This document shows, one piece after another, positions 1 through 8,090 of a stretch of 64,000 nucleotides of DNA (within the stretch, counting starts at the first letter, position 1; each line of letters opens with the position of its first letter). Both the position numbers and the translations under genes were made by a program. Below the pieces are notes generated by a model. The model searched no databases. It saw only the letters and a program-made list of their open reading frames with translations, and was not told where the DNA came from. The DNA is taken from the NCBI GenBank assembly GCA_965207585.1, contig CBDBMT010000003.1, positions 1,116,001 to 1,180,000 on the forward strand. The letters run 5' to 3'. The DNA comes from Bin87 sp965207585 (GTDB lineage Bacteria > Chloroflexota > Dehalococcoidia > Lucifugimonadales > UBA3495).

Positions 1-131
1 ATAAAACGATGCTTTTAACACGCTAATGGCAGACAGGAGGTGTTCATTTAATAGTACACATAACAGTGCTGTGAGCAAGACCAGCAGCGAATAATAGAGT
101 GTGGCGCGGGTCCGCAAGGGGTGAACTGGTA

Positions 132-2105
132 ATGAACCCGATCAAGATGATGGGCCTGATTAGGTCGGAAGTGCGCGTTCCTATACTAGCCGCGATCATG
201 TTGGCCGCGCTGGTCGGGGCCGTGGTCCTGTTAGGACCCGCCCAAGCCGCCCCGGTCCATGCGCAGGAAAGCAACATCGTCGCCGATTGCGAGTTCTGGG
301 CCACCAACCCCGGTGAAGGGGACAACTACCGGGTCACCATCTCCGCCGAGGACGAAAACGCCCACATTGCGGGATGGTGGCACACCGTGGCGCACCCGGC
401 CACCAGCAGCGTTCCGGGTGCGGCCGCCGCCGGGCAGGACTACGTGGACGTGCAGTACCAGTGGCAGGAAGGCCGCGGTTCGGTGACCGGTGAGTTCTCC
501 ACGATTGAGGACGGCTACGCCGAGCGCTTGGAGCTTCTCACCATCCGGTTTGAGAATGCCCTGGAGGGTGGCGAGGATGTGGAGTGTGAGATTGCGATCT
601 GGGACGACGACGTAGGAGTTATCGAAGTGAACATCACGTCGTCGCCGGCGGACGGTCATACCTACCGGACCGGTGAGACTATTGAGATCGCTCTGACCTT
701 CAACAGACATACCAAGGTGAGGGGCGAAGTACTGCTGGACCTGCGCCTGGGAGACGCAAGTGACGCCTCACGGCGGGTTGCCCGGTACCACCGTCACACC
801 GGGGCCATCGTGTACTTTCGCTACCAGGTGCGCCCCGGCGACTTCGATGACAACGGCATCAGCCTGGACGGCGGTTACATCGACGAAGACGGCGAGGCCC
901 ACGGCATCGGCGGCAGCGGTCGCGTTCTCCCAAGTGGAGACTACAGATATGATTCGTTCAGCCCCTGGTGGCACGGCATTGGCGACCAGGCCGGCCACAA
1001 GGTGAGCGGCAGCCGCGTGGCCATCACCGCCACCGAGATAGTATCCACGCCGGCCAGCGGCGATACCTATGGCGTCGGCGATACCATCGAGATCTCCGCC
1101 ACTTTCAACGGCGAGGTGAACGTGGTTTCAGGCGACAACCCGGGCCTGGGCCTCTGGGTCGGCTCCAACTGGCGAAGCGCCTTCTATCTCCGGGGCAGCG
1201 GCACCGACACCTTGGTGTTCGGCTACACGGTTAGAGCCGGCGACAGCGATGGCAATGGCATAAGCATGGACGGCGGCTACCAGGACGAAAATGGCAGGTG
1301 GCATAACTTCATCAATCATAGCAACATCATCGCCACCGGAACGACTATTACACCCGATCGCGCCTACCCCGGCCTGCCTCATAACCCGGCCCACAAGGTG
1401 GACGCCGTAAAGCCCACCATCAGCTCCGCCACCGTAGCGGCCAACGGCGCCACGGTGACGATCGCCTTCACTGAGGACATCCAGGTCTCGCCGCTGCTCC
1501 AGTGGTTCATTGATAACGAAGGCACCAGGGGCGTCCCCTATTTCGTCAACGCCGTGCTGAACGTGGAGGTGAACAATACCTGGCCAACCTTCACCGGCGC
1601 CACTGTCTCCGGCAATACTGCCACCTTGACCTTGCAAACCCCGGTGTCCTCCGGTGAGAGCGTCGAGGTACGGTACGACGGCGTTTTCGCCAATGCCGTG
1701 CCCGGCGTGCTCATGGACATGATTGGCAACGCCATGACCAACTTCCCGGCAACGGCCGCCACCAACAACTCAACCGTCACTGCCCACTCCGGCGCCGGCA
1801 ACGTGGTGCTCGGGTCGCGGGAACTGACCATCACCGAGGGCAATTCCTCCAGCTACACGGTGAAGCTGGGTTCCCAGCCCAGCGGCGACGTAACCGTGGC
1901 GATAGCTTCCAACGCGCCGTCCAACGTGACGATCAGCGAGACCGGCCTCACTTTCACGCCCGACAACTGGGACACGGCCCAGACCGTGACCGTGAGCTCC
2001 ACCGCCGACGACAAGGGGTACGGCTACTGGGTGGGGATCAGACACACCGCCAGCGGGTCGGGATTCACCGGTGAGGACACCCTGAGGGTACTAATGGAGG
2101 AATAG
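132..2105 (+). CDS. Secreted multidomain surface protein with SwmB-like and Calx-beta-like modules
   Basis: The 657-residue product begins with a positively charged N-terminus, a hydrophobic stretch and an Ala-rich end (roughly residues 14-45), read as a signal peptide. Two related beta-rich repeats follow, starting near residues 162 and 293. Each has a 'SPA(D/S)G..TY..G(D/E)TIEI...TFN' opening and a 'GD.D.NGIS.DGGY.DE.G' tail. A SwmB-like Ig domain lies at about 424-545, and a Calx-beta/'ITEGN..SYTVKLGSQPSGDVTV' module at about 562-655. Such modules occur in extracellular adhesins and large surface proteins; no sorting signal or C-terminal anchor is visible. The ATG at 132 is chosen over the upstream in-frame GTG at 99 because it sits behind an AGGGG-type site and directly before the signal peptide. 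The next gene starts 6 bases downstream, so the two are probably cotranscribed. The exact ligand or role is unknown. Confidence 0.8.
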   Translation: MNPIKMMGLIRSEVRVPILAAIMLAALVGAVVLLGPAQAAPVHAQESNIVADCEFWATNPGEGDNYRVTISAEDENAHIAGWWHTVAHPATSSVPGAAAAGQDYVDVQYQWQEGRGSVTGEFSTIEDGYAERLELLTIRFENALEGGEDVECEIAIWDDDVGVIEVNITSSPADGHTYRTGETIEIALTFNRHTKVRGEVLLDLRLGDASDASRRVARYHRHTGAIVYFRYQVRPGDFDDNGISLDGGYIDEDGEAHGIGGSGRVLPSGDYRYDSFSPWWHGIGDQAGHKVSGSRVAITATEIVSTPASGDTYGVGDTIEISATFNGEVNVVSGDNPGLGLWVGSNWRSAFYLRGSGTDTLVFGYTVRAGDSDGNGISMDGGYQDENGRWHNFINHSNIIATGTTITPDRAYPGLPHNPAHKVDAVKPTISSATVAANGATVTIAFTEDIQVSPLLQWFIDNEGTRGVPYFVNAVLNVEVNNTWPTFTGATVSGNTATLTLQTPVSSGESVEVRYDGVFANAVPGVLMDMIGNAMTNFPATAATNNSTVTAHSGAGNVVLGSRELTITEGNSSSYTVKLGSQPSGDVTVAIASNAPSNVTISETGLTFTPDNWDTAQTVTVSSTADDKGYGYWVGIRHTASGSGFTGEDTLRVLMEE

Positions 2106-2111
2106 TCATCC

Positions 2112-2702
2112 ATGCCAAAGGCTCGACATACGGTGGCTAGGGCCAGCGCAATTGCGCTGGCCGCAATCGCGATCCTCGCCATCACGATGCTGCCGGCTCC
2201 GGCATCGGTGTCCGCCTCCCCGGACTGCCCTTCGAGTTGGCCCGCCGAACCGCAACCGGGGGCGGTTAGCGAGGGCTTCCATATCGACTCCAACGGGGAT
2301 CGCTGGTACGTGATCCGCGGGACCGATTCCGGTGGCACCACCACCGCCCGGGCCTACCCAGCCGACGACCGGTACTCTGCGGGCTATGGGCCCGCCAGCC
2401 CCGACGAAACCTGCTACGTCGTGCTCAGGAGGGCCGGCGCCACCGCCGACAACCCTGAACCCGAACAGATTACTTTCCCCCGCGAACAGGAACAGGAACA
2501 GGACGAACGGGAGGAGCCGGCTCCGACGCCTGTCCAACCCATCACGTTGCGCCAGATCCTGGACGCCATGACGCCTGCCGAGCGATCGTCAGCGGTCCTC
2601 TGCCTCCTGAGCATCGCCGGCAACACTGACCCGGACGTTTTCGTGGACGATCCCGACAACGTCCAACTCGCCATCGACGCCGGTTGCATACCGCCCCGGT
2701 AA
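2112..2702 (+). CDS. Small secreted protein of unknown function
   Basis: The 196-residue product has a classical signal peptide: charged 'MPKARHTVAR', an Ala/Ile-rich core, then 'APASVSAS' near residue 35. The mature part contains a Cys/Pro-rich domain with two conserved-looking cysteines, an acidic Gln/Glu-rich linker around residues 120-140, and a C-terminal helical segment with 'ITLRQILDAMTPAERSSAV'. I do not recognise the family. It follows the large surface protein by 6 bases on the same strand, which suggests that the two are exported together and may associate outside the cell. Confidence 0.7.
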   Translation: MPKARHTVARASAIALAAIAILAITMLPAPASVSASPDCPSSWPAEPQPGAVSEGFHIDSNGDRWYVIRGTDSGGTTTARAYPADDRYSAGYGPASPDETCYVVLRRAGATADNPEPEQITFPREQEQEQDEREEPAPTPVQPITLRQILDAMTPAERSSAVLCLLSIAGNTDPDVFVDDPDNVQLAIDAGCIPPR

Positions 2703-2751
2703 GCCCGTATCCACATACCGACCGGTAGCCGATAAGCAGGAAGGCTGCGTA

Positions 2752-3315
2752 TCAATTGGCGGACTGGGCCTCAGCCGGCTGTTCCGCCTCGCGTTTGGCC
2801 TTCCACTCGGCCTCTTTCTCTGACGGCCTCCAGGGCTTGGCCACCGGCTCCACGTCCACCGGCTCCAGGCGATAGACCTTGCCATACTGCGCGGCGGTTT
2901 CCACGTCTCCCGCTTCGAGCGCGGCCCGAACGGCATCCATGCGCGGCAGGTCCCGACGTGAAATGCTGGCAGCCCACCGCGAGCCGATTCCCGTGAGTTC
3001 TGTCGCCATCTCAACCACATAACCGTTGACGTCTTCCATCCGGGTACGGTATCGGTCGTATCGTGGTGTTGGCTCCACTGCGTCGTTGGGCGCAATGTCC
3101 AGCGGGACCATCCGGAACAGGTCGCCGTATGATGCAGCCACATCCAGATAACCCCGGTCAATGGCGTCGCGAACGTCGTCAATCCGGTCCAGCTCAAATA
3201 TGGAAACCACGGGTAAAGGGTCAATGTTGGGGTCGGGGATGCAGGTTTCCATCTGCACGGCGTAGCCGCCGTGATAAATCATCATGGGCAGGCATTCGAT
3301 TTCGCCGAACTTCAT
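2752..3315 (-). CDS. Internally duplicated protein coupled to the DUF4258 gene
   Basis: The 187-residue product is not recognised. It contains two related copies of a roughly 60-residue unit (about residues 17-76 and 98-157). Each runs from a 'GY.V.M' strand to an 'R(I/M)DAVR.A(I/L)..G' helix and ends 'YG..(F/Y)R(M/L).P(L/V)D(I/V).P'. A charged, Glu/Lys-rich tail follows. The ATG at 3315 is preferred to the longer start at 3348 because it overlaps the stop of the upstream DUF4258 gene by ATGA, a typical translational-coupling arrangement. That coupling suggests the two products work together, possibly as partner and effector of a toxin-antitoxin-like pair, but nothing in the protein itself shows this. 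Confidence 0.7.
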   Translation of the reverse strand: MKFGEIECLPMMIYHGGYAVQMETCIPDPNIDPLPVVSIFELDRIDDVRDAIDRGYLDVAASYGDLFRMVPLDIAPNDAVEPTPRYDRYRTRMEDVNGYVVEMATELTGIGSRWAASISRRDLPRMDAVRAALEAGDVETAAQYGKVYRLEPVDVEPVAKPWRPSEKEAEWKAKREAEQPAEAQSAN

Positions 3316-3632
3316 CTCCGCCTCCGGGTCATGAAACCGGGTTCCCAACGATCCAGGCCGGGATAGTAAGTGGTGATTACCAGCGCGTCGCCGGTGTCAA
3401 GGTCAAAGCCCCACACTACGTGGTACGGACGGTCTTCTTGGTCAAATTGCAGTACCAGCACCGAAGGCTCTTCGTCGTCCGTGTACGATTCTACCACTAC
3501 GGCATCGGCTATACCGTTACGGACATCGGCATACGGAATGACGCGGGTTGCCATGCGCCGGCGTCCGTGCCCGCTCGGCTTGACTCTCCCGACGGCGACC
3601 AGCGCCCGTATCTGTTCCAGCAGAGCAGGCAT
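3312..3632 (-). CDS. DUF4258-family protein (toxin-like small protein)
   Basis: The 106-residue product has the DUF4258 pattern: an N-terminal helix with 'GRVKPSGHGRRRM..R.I', followed by a beta strand series including 'VVESYTDDEEPSVLVLQF', 'PYHVVWGFD' and 'ALVITTYYPGLDRWEPGF'. Family members often sit in two-gene modules and are thought to have a small RNase/RelE-like fold, although function is largely untested. The start at 3632 is the first Met of the conserved domain; the longer open frame upstream lies inside the cyclase gene on the same strand and is not coding. Its stop overlaps the start of the internally duplicated downstream gene by four bases. It lies 23 bases after the cyclase gene. 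Confidence 0.75.
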   Translation of the reverse strand: MPALLEQIRALVAVGRVKPSGHGRRRMATRVIPYADVRNGIADAVVVESYTDDEEPSVLVLQFDQEDRPYHVVWGFDLDTGDALVITTYYPGLDRWEPGFMTRRRR

Positions 3633-3655
3633 CCGAGTCGCCGCCGGAACCGCGA

Positions 3656-4594
3656 CTACAGTATCGCCACCGGGTTCACCGGGGAGCCGGTGCCGCCCAC
3701 CACGCGCAGGGGGTTGATGGTCAGCATGAACTCCCAGCGGCCCTCCTCGGCGCAGGCTTCGGCCAGGGGTTGCAGTAGCGCGTTGTCCAGCAGGCCGATG
3801 CCGTAGGCGAAGATGCTCCCGTGCACCGACCAGGGCAGGTCGTAGCCGTTGGGCGTGTGGTCCATCATGTCCCACACCAGCACGCAGCAGTCGCTCTGCC
3901 GGATGAACTTCAGGCACGAGGCATGGAGACCCGGACGCTGGGTCGGGTCGCTGCCCCAGATGGCGTTGCCGTCGGCGTTCCATTTCTCGCGGCCGCCGTA
4001 CACCACCAGCGCGTCGCCCGGCTCCATCTGCACTCCCTGAGCGTCGCAGATGTCCTGCAATTCCCAAGCGTGGATGGGCGTTTCCTGGGTCACGTAGTCG
4101 GTGCCCCGGTGCCGGGGCACGTCCAGCAGCACGCCCCGGGTGATGATGCCTTCTTTCCAGTGCTCCACCGATCCGTACTTGGCGCCGTCGAACTGGATCA
4201 TCTCGTCGGGGTTCTTGCCGTTCCACATGCCGTTGTGGTCCCACACGTGGCAAAGGGCATCAAGATGCGTGGTCGCCGTGCCGTGGTAGGACACGCCGTA
4301 GTAGTCGGTGGACATGCCGCCGCCCGGCTCGCGGGGGCCCTTGCGCATGTAGTGGATGGCCGGCGTGGGGTTGTTGGGCGCCGGCGTGACGGGAAACTCG
4401 CGGCTCAGCGACACCGCCCGGCCAGTCTTCACCAGGCCGGCGGCCCGAAGACGCTTGGCGTCGTCAACCATGTTGACCGCGCCCTTCTGGTCGTCAGGAC
4501 CCCAGCGGCCCCAGTTCACGTCGTCCTTCAGGTAGCCGAGCACTTCCTCTTTGCTGGGGGCTTGTCGGCCGTGCTCCGATTGATTGGTGGTCAT
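3656..4594 (-). CDS. Cyclase-family metal-dependent hydrolase (kynurenine formamidase-like)
   Basis: This 312-residue protein belongs to the cyclase superfamily (Pfam PF04199), whose members hydrolyse N-formylkynurenine, isatin or related cyclic amides and lactones. The metal-binding stretch appears as 'GTATTHLDALCHVW' near residue 109, with the conserved H.D....H pattern. A further 'GRAVSLSREFPVTP' N-terminal strand and 'EPGDALVVYGGREKW' are typical of the family. There is no signal peptide, so it should act in the cytoplasm. It lies in a minus-strand run with TenA-like, SRPBCC and M20-type amidase genes, consistent with breakdown of nitrogenous cyclic compounds. The substrate cannot be read from sequence. 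Confidence 0.85.
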   Translation of the reverse strand: MTTNQSEHGRQAPSKEEVLGYLKDDVNWGRWGPDDQKGAVNMVDDAKRLRAAGLVKTGRAVSLSREFPVTPAPNNPTPAIHYMRKGPREPGGGMSTDYYGVSYHGTATTHLDALCHVWDHNGMWNGKNPDEMIQFDGAKYGSVEHWKEGIITRGVLLDVPRHRGTDYVTQETPIHAWELQDICDAQGVQMEPGDALVVYGGREKWNADGNAIWGSDPTQRPGLHASCLKFIRQSDCCVLVWDMMDHTPNGYDLPWSVHGSIFAYGIGLLDNALLQPLAEACAEEGRWEFMLTINPLRVVGGTGSPVNPVAIL

Positions 4595-4712
4595 GTGCGT
4601 CCCTCCGTGTCGGCGCGATCAATGCCGCGCCGGTTGCGTTCGACGCAAGGTTGCCACCATGGGGCAACGATGACAAGGGGGACTGACAAGGGACGACCTA
4701 TGCTGGCGGCCC

Positions 4713-5174
4713 TTAATCGTCACTCAGCGTGACCTCCCCAGTACGACCGTCGTAACGAAGCACAAAATCTCTGAGAAACGAACTGCCGATGATGGCGCGG
4801 TGCAGTTGGCCGCCGGCGGCTAGACGAACTCCAACGAACTGCCCGCTGATCGTACGGTTCAATTCCGGGATGTGGATTTGGGCTAGATAGATGTCAGCTT
4901 TATGTTTCCCCGCAGATCCCGAAACTTCTTCGTCGTAATAGATTACGGGGAGACGCAAATCAGAGGCCAATTCGGCGTCGATGCTGTTGCTGCTTGCACC
5001 AGTGTCGACTAATGCAGGGAACAAACTCGACGGCAGGATCGGGGCCGTTTCATCGAATTCATCGAACCCCGGATCAAAACCAATTTGGACCGGAATAGTG
5101 GGCCCGACCTGTGCCAGGAGCGACGGTCGCTCCTCTTCCTCGAAGTCCTCGAATCCGCAATTAATCGTTGGCAT
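4713..5174 (-). CDS. Retropepsin-like aspartic protease (clan AA)
   Basis: The 153-residue product carries a single-lobe pepsin-like signature: 'ALVDTGASSNSID' with Asp57-Thr58-Gly59-Ala60, and the partner 'AIIGSSFLRDFVLRYDGRTG' near residues 128-147. This is the arrangement of bacterial retropepsin-like proteases, which act as homodimers with one catalytic Asp from each subunit. The N-terminus is acidic and Phe-rich. The gene overlaps the preceding DUF5678-type gene by 14 bases, so the two are translated as a pair. An analogous pair occurs at 37222-37901. The substrate is unknown; the pairing suggests the small partner as a regulator or target. Confidence 0.8.
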   Translation of the reverse strand: MPTINCGFEDFEEEERPSLLAQVGPTIPVQIGFDPGFDEFDETAPILPSSLFPALVDTGASSNSIDAELASDLRLPVIYYDEEVSGSAGKHKADIYLAQIHIPELNRTISGQFVGVRLAAGGQLHRAIIGSSFLRDFVLRYDGRTGEVTLSDD

Positions 5175-5451
5175 TGGGCTTTCGATGCAGCTTCACGTAT
5201 TCCATCCAGTTGGTAGGGGCTACCTGCCGAATAAGGTACGGCCCCCGACCGAAGCGCTGACCGGCTTCGCGCGCAGCGTCCTTGAAGTCCCGATACACGC
5301 CGATCAGTTCATCGCCATGCACGACCACCCACTCATCGGTGTACTTGGCTTCCAAATCAGCACGTAATCGTTCATAGGCTTCCAGTTCGCTCTTCAAAAC
5401 GAGATGTGCTGTTGATGGCCCTGGCTCATATCTCATAACCATAGCATCCAC
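5161..5451 (-). CDS. DUF5678-like small protein, partner of the retropepsin gene
   Basis: The 96-residue product contains a DUF5678-like core, 'KYTDEWVVVHGDELIGVYRDFKDA...F....YLIRQV', after an N-terminal helix 'LVLKSELEAYERLRADLEAK'. DUF5678 proteins are small and uncharacterised. The first gene of this unit ends inside the retropepsin gene, with a 14-base overlap, so the stoichiometry of the two products is probably linked. Met6 is an alternative start. Confidence 0.7.
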   Translation of the reverse strand: MDAMVMRYEPGPSTAHLVLKSELEAYERLRADLEAKYTDEWVVVHGDELIGVYRDFKDAAREAGQRFGRGPYLIRQVAPTNWMEYVKLHRKPNAND

Positions 5452-5499
5452 CTGTGGGGCGAGAGCAAAGTCTGAAGCGTCCGTTCACTCATGATTTTA

Positions 5500-6171
5500 T
5501 CAGCTCCCCCAGTCCCGCCCGTGGTAGCACGCCTCCCAGAACTGGTACTCGTAGCGCAGGGTGGTATGGAAGATGCGCTCCAGGTTCGCCCGCTTGGTCG
5601 CGTTGGCCCGTTCGCCGGCATCGTTGAGCCGCTCCGTGAACCAGGCCACCACGTCGCCCAGCACTGCGGGGCTGTGGATGTCGATCCAGCCCTGGTACAC
5701 GGCGTTGTTGGGCTGCGCGCCGGCGTTGATCAGCCGTTCCGCCCAGTCCAGGTAGGTGCCTTCAGTCACGTAGAACAGGGCGATGAGGTCGTCGAAATCA
5801 CCTTCCAGGGCGGTGCGCACCATGAAGTCGCCGAAGCCCTGGGTCACCGGGTTGGCCTCGGTCTCCAGGTACTGCTCCGCCGTGACGCCCAGGTCGTGGA
5901 AGCCGTTGAGGAACAGGTCGTTCTCGGCGGACAGGAAGTTGGAGAGGAACCCGTTGAGTATCTTGCCCGCGTCGTAGTCCGGCGCCGCCCGGGCAATGGC
6001 AATGGACGTGAGCTTCACCAGGTCCTTGCAGAAGACGTAGTCCTGCCGGAAGTAGTTGCGGAACTTGGCGATGTCCAGGCTCCCGTCGCCCATTTCCAGC
6101 ACGAAGGGATGGGTGACCATCGCCTCCCACTGGTTGTGATACTTAATGCGAAGGTCGTCTACAAGTGGCAT
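5500..6171 (-). CDS. TenA/thiaminase-II family protein, TenA_E-like
   Basis: The 223-residue all-helical protein matches the TenA/PqqC family across its length: 'HPFVLEMGDGSLDIAKFRNYFRQDY' at about 21-45, 'LVKLTSIAIARAP' helices, and 'YQGWIDIHS' near 170. TenA enzymes hydrolyse aminopyrimidine thiamine breakdown products. The usual catalytic cysteine segment is replaced here by 'LIALFYVTEGTYLDWAE', with Glu in place of Cys, as described for the TenA_E subgroup. AAGGAG lies five bases before the ATG. It sits between the SRPBCC gene and the DUF5678 gene on the same strand. A thiamine-salvage role is possible; a catabolic role with the neighbouring cyclase and amidase is equally plausible. Confidence 0.82.
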   Translation of the reverse strand: MPLVDDLRIKYHNQWEAMVTHPFVLEMGDGSLDIAKFRNYFRQDYVFCKDLVKLTSIAIARAAPDYDAGKILNGFLSNFLSAENDLFLNGFHDLGVTAEQYLETEANPVTQGFGDFMVRTALEGDFDDLIALFYVTEGTYLDWAERLINAGAQPNNAVYQGWIDIHSPAVLGDVVAWFTERLNDAGERANATKRANLERIFHTTLRYEYQFWEACYHGRDWGS

Positions 6172-6193
6172 GGTTGCTCCTTATAAGGAGTAC

Positions 6194-6285
6194 GTCAGAA
6201 TCAGGATTTACAAGATTAAGAGATTTTCAGGATTATATGGCTCCAATCTAGTAAATCCTCTAATCCAGCAAATCCTGATTCTGAC
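6194..6285. repeat. Interspersed palindromic repeat, copy 1
   Basis: A perfect 16-bp inverted repeat, GTCAGAATCAGGATTT (6194-6209) and its complement (6270-6285), encloses an AT-rich centre with several 'AGGATT/AATCCT' words. A second element with 15 of the same terminal bases lies at 25335-25443. It occupies the gap between the TenA-like and CoxG-like genes. The transcript could form a long hairpin and may affect mRNA decay or act as a non-autonomous mobile element. Confidence 0.85.
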
Positions 6286-6304
6286 ATTACACTTTCGATA
6301 ATTA

Positions 6305-6739
6305 TCACGCCGATTCGGCCAGGCAGCCGAAGAACCGGTCCATCATCCCCTTGGCCACCGAACCCATCATGCGTTGGCCGACTCGGGCCACGGCGCCGCC
6401 CACCTGGCCGTCGGTGTCCACGTGCAGGTCGGTCCCGCCGTCGGCGGCGGGGGTCAGCGTCACCGTGGACACGCCGCTGGCGAAGCCGAGGTTGCCGGAA
6501 CCCTCAATAGCCATTCGGTACGAGTTGGGGGGATCCAGCTCCGACAGCGCCACCGTAGCCGTGAAGTTCCCGTTGATGGGACCGACGCGGACCGTCGCGC
6601 TGGCCCGGTAGCGGTTCGGTCCGTAGGGCTCGATGCCGCGGCACCCGGGGATGCAACCGGCCAGCACGTTGGGATTCATCAACGCGTCCCAGACGGCCTG
6701 CGGTTCCTTATCGAAATGATAATCGGCGGAAAGTTCCAT
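6305..6739 (-). CDS. CoxG-like SRPBCC (START superfamily) protein
   Basis: The 144-residue product opens 'MELSADYHFDKEPQAVWDALMNPNVLAGCIPGC', the hallmark of the CO dehydrogenase subunit G (CoxG) branch of the SRPBCC fold, and keeps the 'GP..G.F.....L..LDPP..Y.M...G.G..GF..G' core. The C-terminal helix is short, without the membrane-anchor extension of canonical CoxG. Family members bind small hydrophobic ligands or assist molybdenum-hydroxylase maturation; no CO dehydrogenase or xanthine-oxidase-family genes are in the window. It starts 40 bases after the stop of the M20 amidase gene and probably shares its transcript. Confidence 0.8.
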   Translation of the reverse strand: MELSADYHFDKEPQAVWDALMNPNVLAGCIPGCRGIEPYGPNRYRASATVRVGPINGNFTATVALSELDPPNSYRMAIEGSGNLGFASGVSTVTLTPAADGGTDLHVDTDGQVGGAVARVGQRMMGSVAKGMMDRFFGCLAESA

Positions 6740-6779
6740 CCTGCGTATCCCATCAATCCCGAGATCCTGATTCAGACAA

Positions 6780-8030
6780 CTACCGTTCGTCCGCCAGCAG
6801 CAGCGCGTTCAGCAGCACCTGGGCCCCGTTGGCGCAGTCCTCCGGCGTACTGTACTCGGCGGGCGCGTGGCTGATGCCGCCCACGCTGGGCACGAATACC
6901 ATTGCCGCCGGCGTTATCGCCGCGATGGCCTGGGCGTCGTGGCCCGCCCCGCTGGGCAGGCTCACGTGCTCGAGGCCCGCCATGCCGGCCGCGTCTGCGA
7001 TCAGCTGCTGCATGTTGCCCGAAATGGGCACCGACGGGGTGTTCCGCTGGGCCGTCACGGTGATTGCCACCTGCTCGGCGTGCGCCACTTCCTCGGCGGT
7101 TCGGCGCAACTCCACCTCTGCGCCGGCCAGGGATTCCATGCGCTCGTCCCGGAACTCCACTCCCATCTGCACCCGGCCCGGGATCACGTTGCCGGCGTTG
7201 GGGTGCACGTCCATCGAACCCACGGTGCCCACCCGGCACACTTCCATCTCGCCGGCGATGCGCCGCACGGCCAGCGCGATCTGCGCCGCCGCTGACATGG
7301 CGTCCCGACGCAGCGCCATGGGCGTGGTGCCGGCGTGGTTGGCCTCGCCCACGATGTCCACATGGTACACCGAGCGGCCGGTGATCCCGGTGACCACTCC
7401 GATGGGGAAGCCGCCCCGGTGGAGCGTCGGCCCCTGCTCGATGTGCAGTTCGAAGTAACAGGCGAACTCCTCGGGCCGGCGTCGCGCCGCCTCGATGCGA
7501 GATATGTTGCCGCCGATGTTGGGCAGGGTATCGGTCAGCGTCACGCCATCGTCGGCGACGGCGGCGAAGTCCTCCGGCTCCCACAGCCCCGCCACGGCGC
7601 GGCTGCCCAGCAGCCAGCGGTGGAAACTGGTGCCCTCCTCGTTGGTGAACACCATCACCTCGATGGGATGCCGGGTGGTGTGCCCGGCGTCCCGCAGCGC
7701 CTCCACCACCTCGATGGCCGCGATAACGCCCAGCGCGCCGTCGTAGGCGCCCCCGCTGGGCACCGTGTCGGTGTGGGAGCCCAGCGCGATGGCGGGCAGC
7801 GTGGGATCGGCGCCTTCCGTCCGGCCGATGATGTTGCCGGCGGGGTCGATGCGGACGGACATGCCGGCTCCGCGCATCAGGTTGCTGACGTGATCGCGGC
7901 CGGCCACGTCCTGGCGGGAGAAGGCCACCCGCTGCATCCCGAATTCGTCACGGCCGATTTCGCCCAACGCGTTCAGGTTGTCGTTCAGGCGGGTGGAGTT
8001 GATGGCGGCGGATGCCGGTGTTGCGGTCAT
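6780..8030 (-). CDS. M20-family N-carbamoyl-amino-acid hydrolase / allantoate amidohydrolase-type enzyme
   Basis: The 416-residue product is a hydantoinase/carbamoylase-family amidase (peptidase M20 clan). Metal-binding motifs are visible: 'GSHTDTVPSGGAYDGALGV' near residue 83, 'FTNEEGTSF' near 128, 'ELHIEQGP' near 192, and 'PSGAGHDAQAI' near 358. The dimerisation segment 'GEANHAGTTPM' is present near 230. These enzymes cleave N-carbamoyl-L-amino acids, beta-ureidopropionate or allantoate with two zinc or manganese ions in the cytoplasm. The neighbouring cyclase and TenA-like genes fit degradation of hydantoin, pyrimidine or purine-derived amides. Exact substrate is not determinable here. Confidence 0.88.
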   Translation of the reverse strand: MTATPASAAINSTRLNDNLNALGEIGRDEFGMQRVAFSRQDVAGRDHVSNLMRGAGMSVRIDPAGNIIGRTEGADPTLPAIALGSHTDTVPSGGAYDGALGVIAAIEVVEALRDAGHTTRHPIEVMVFTNEEGTSFHRWLLGSRAVAGLWEPEDFAAVADDGVTLTDTLPNIGGNISRIEAARRRPEEFACYFELHIEQGPTLHRGGFPIGVVTGITGRSVYHVDIVGEANHAGTTPMALRRDAMSAAAQIALAVRRIAGEMEVCRVGTVGSMDVHPNAGNVIPGRVQMGVEFRDERMESLAGAEVELRRTAEEVAHAEQVAITVTAQRNTPSVPISGNMQQLIADAAGMAGLEHVSLPSGAGHDAQAIAAITPAAMVFVPSVGGISHAPAEYSTPEDCANGAQVLLNALLLADER

Positions 8031-8090
8031 GGTACCTACCGTTGTTCAGGTGATGCTGTCTGGCGTTGGCGCTTGCTCACGTGGCGCAAT

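Noticed and set aside
6194..6285. Rho-independent terminator
   Set aside because: The long palindrome has no T-run and recurs at another locus with matching ends, so it is better explained as an interspersed repeat.
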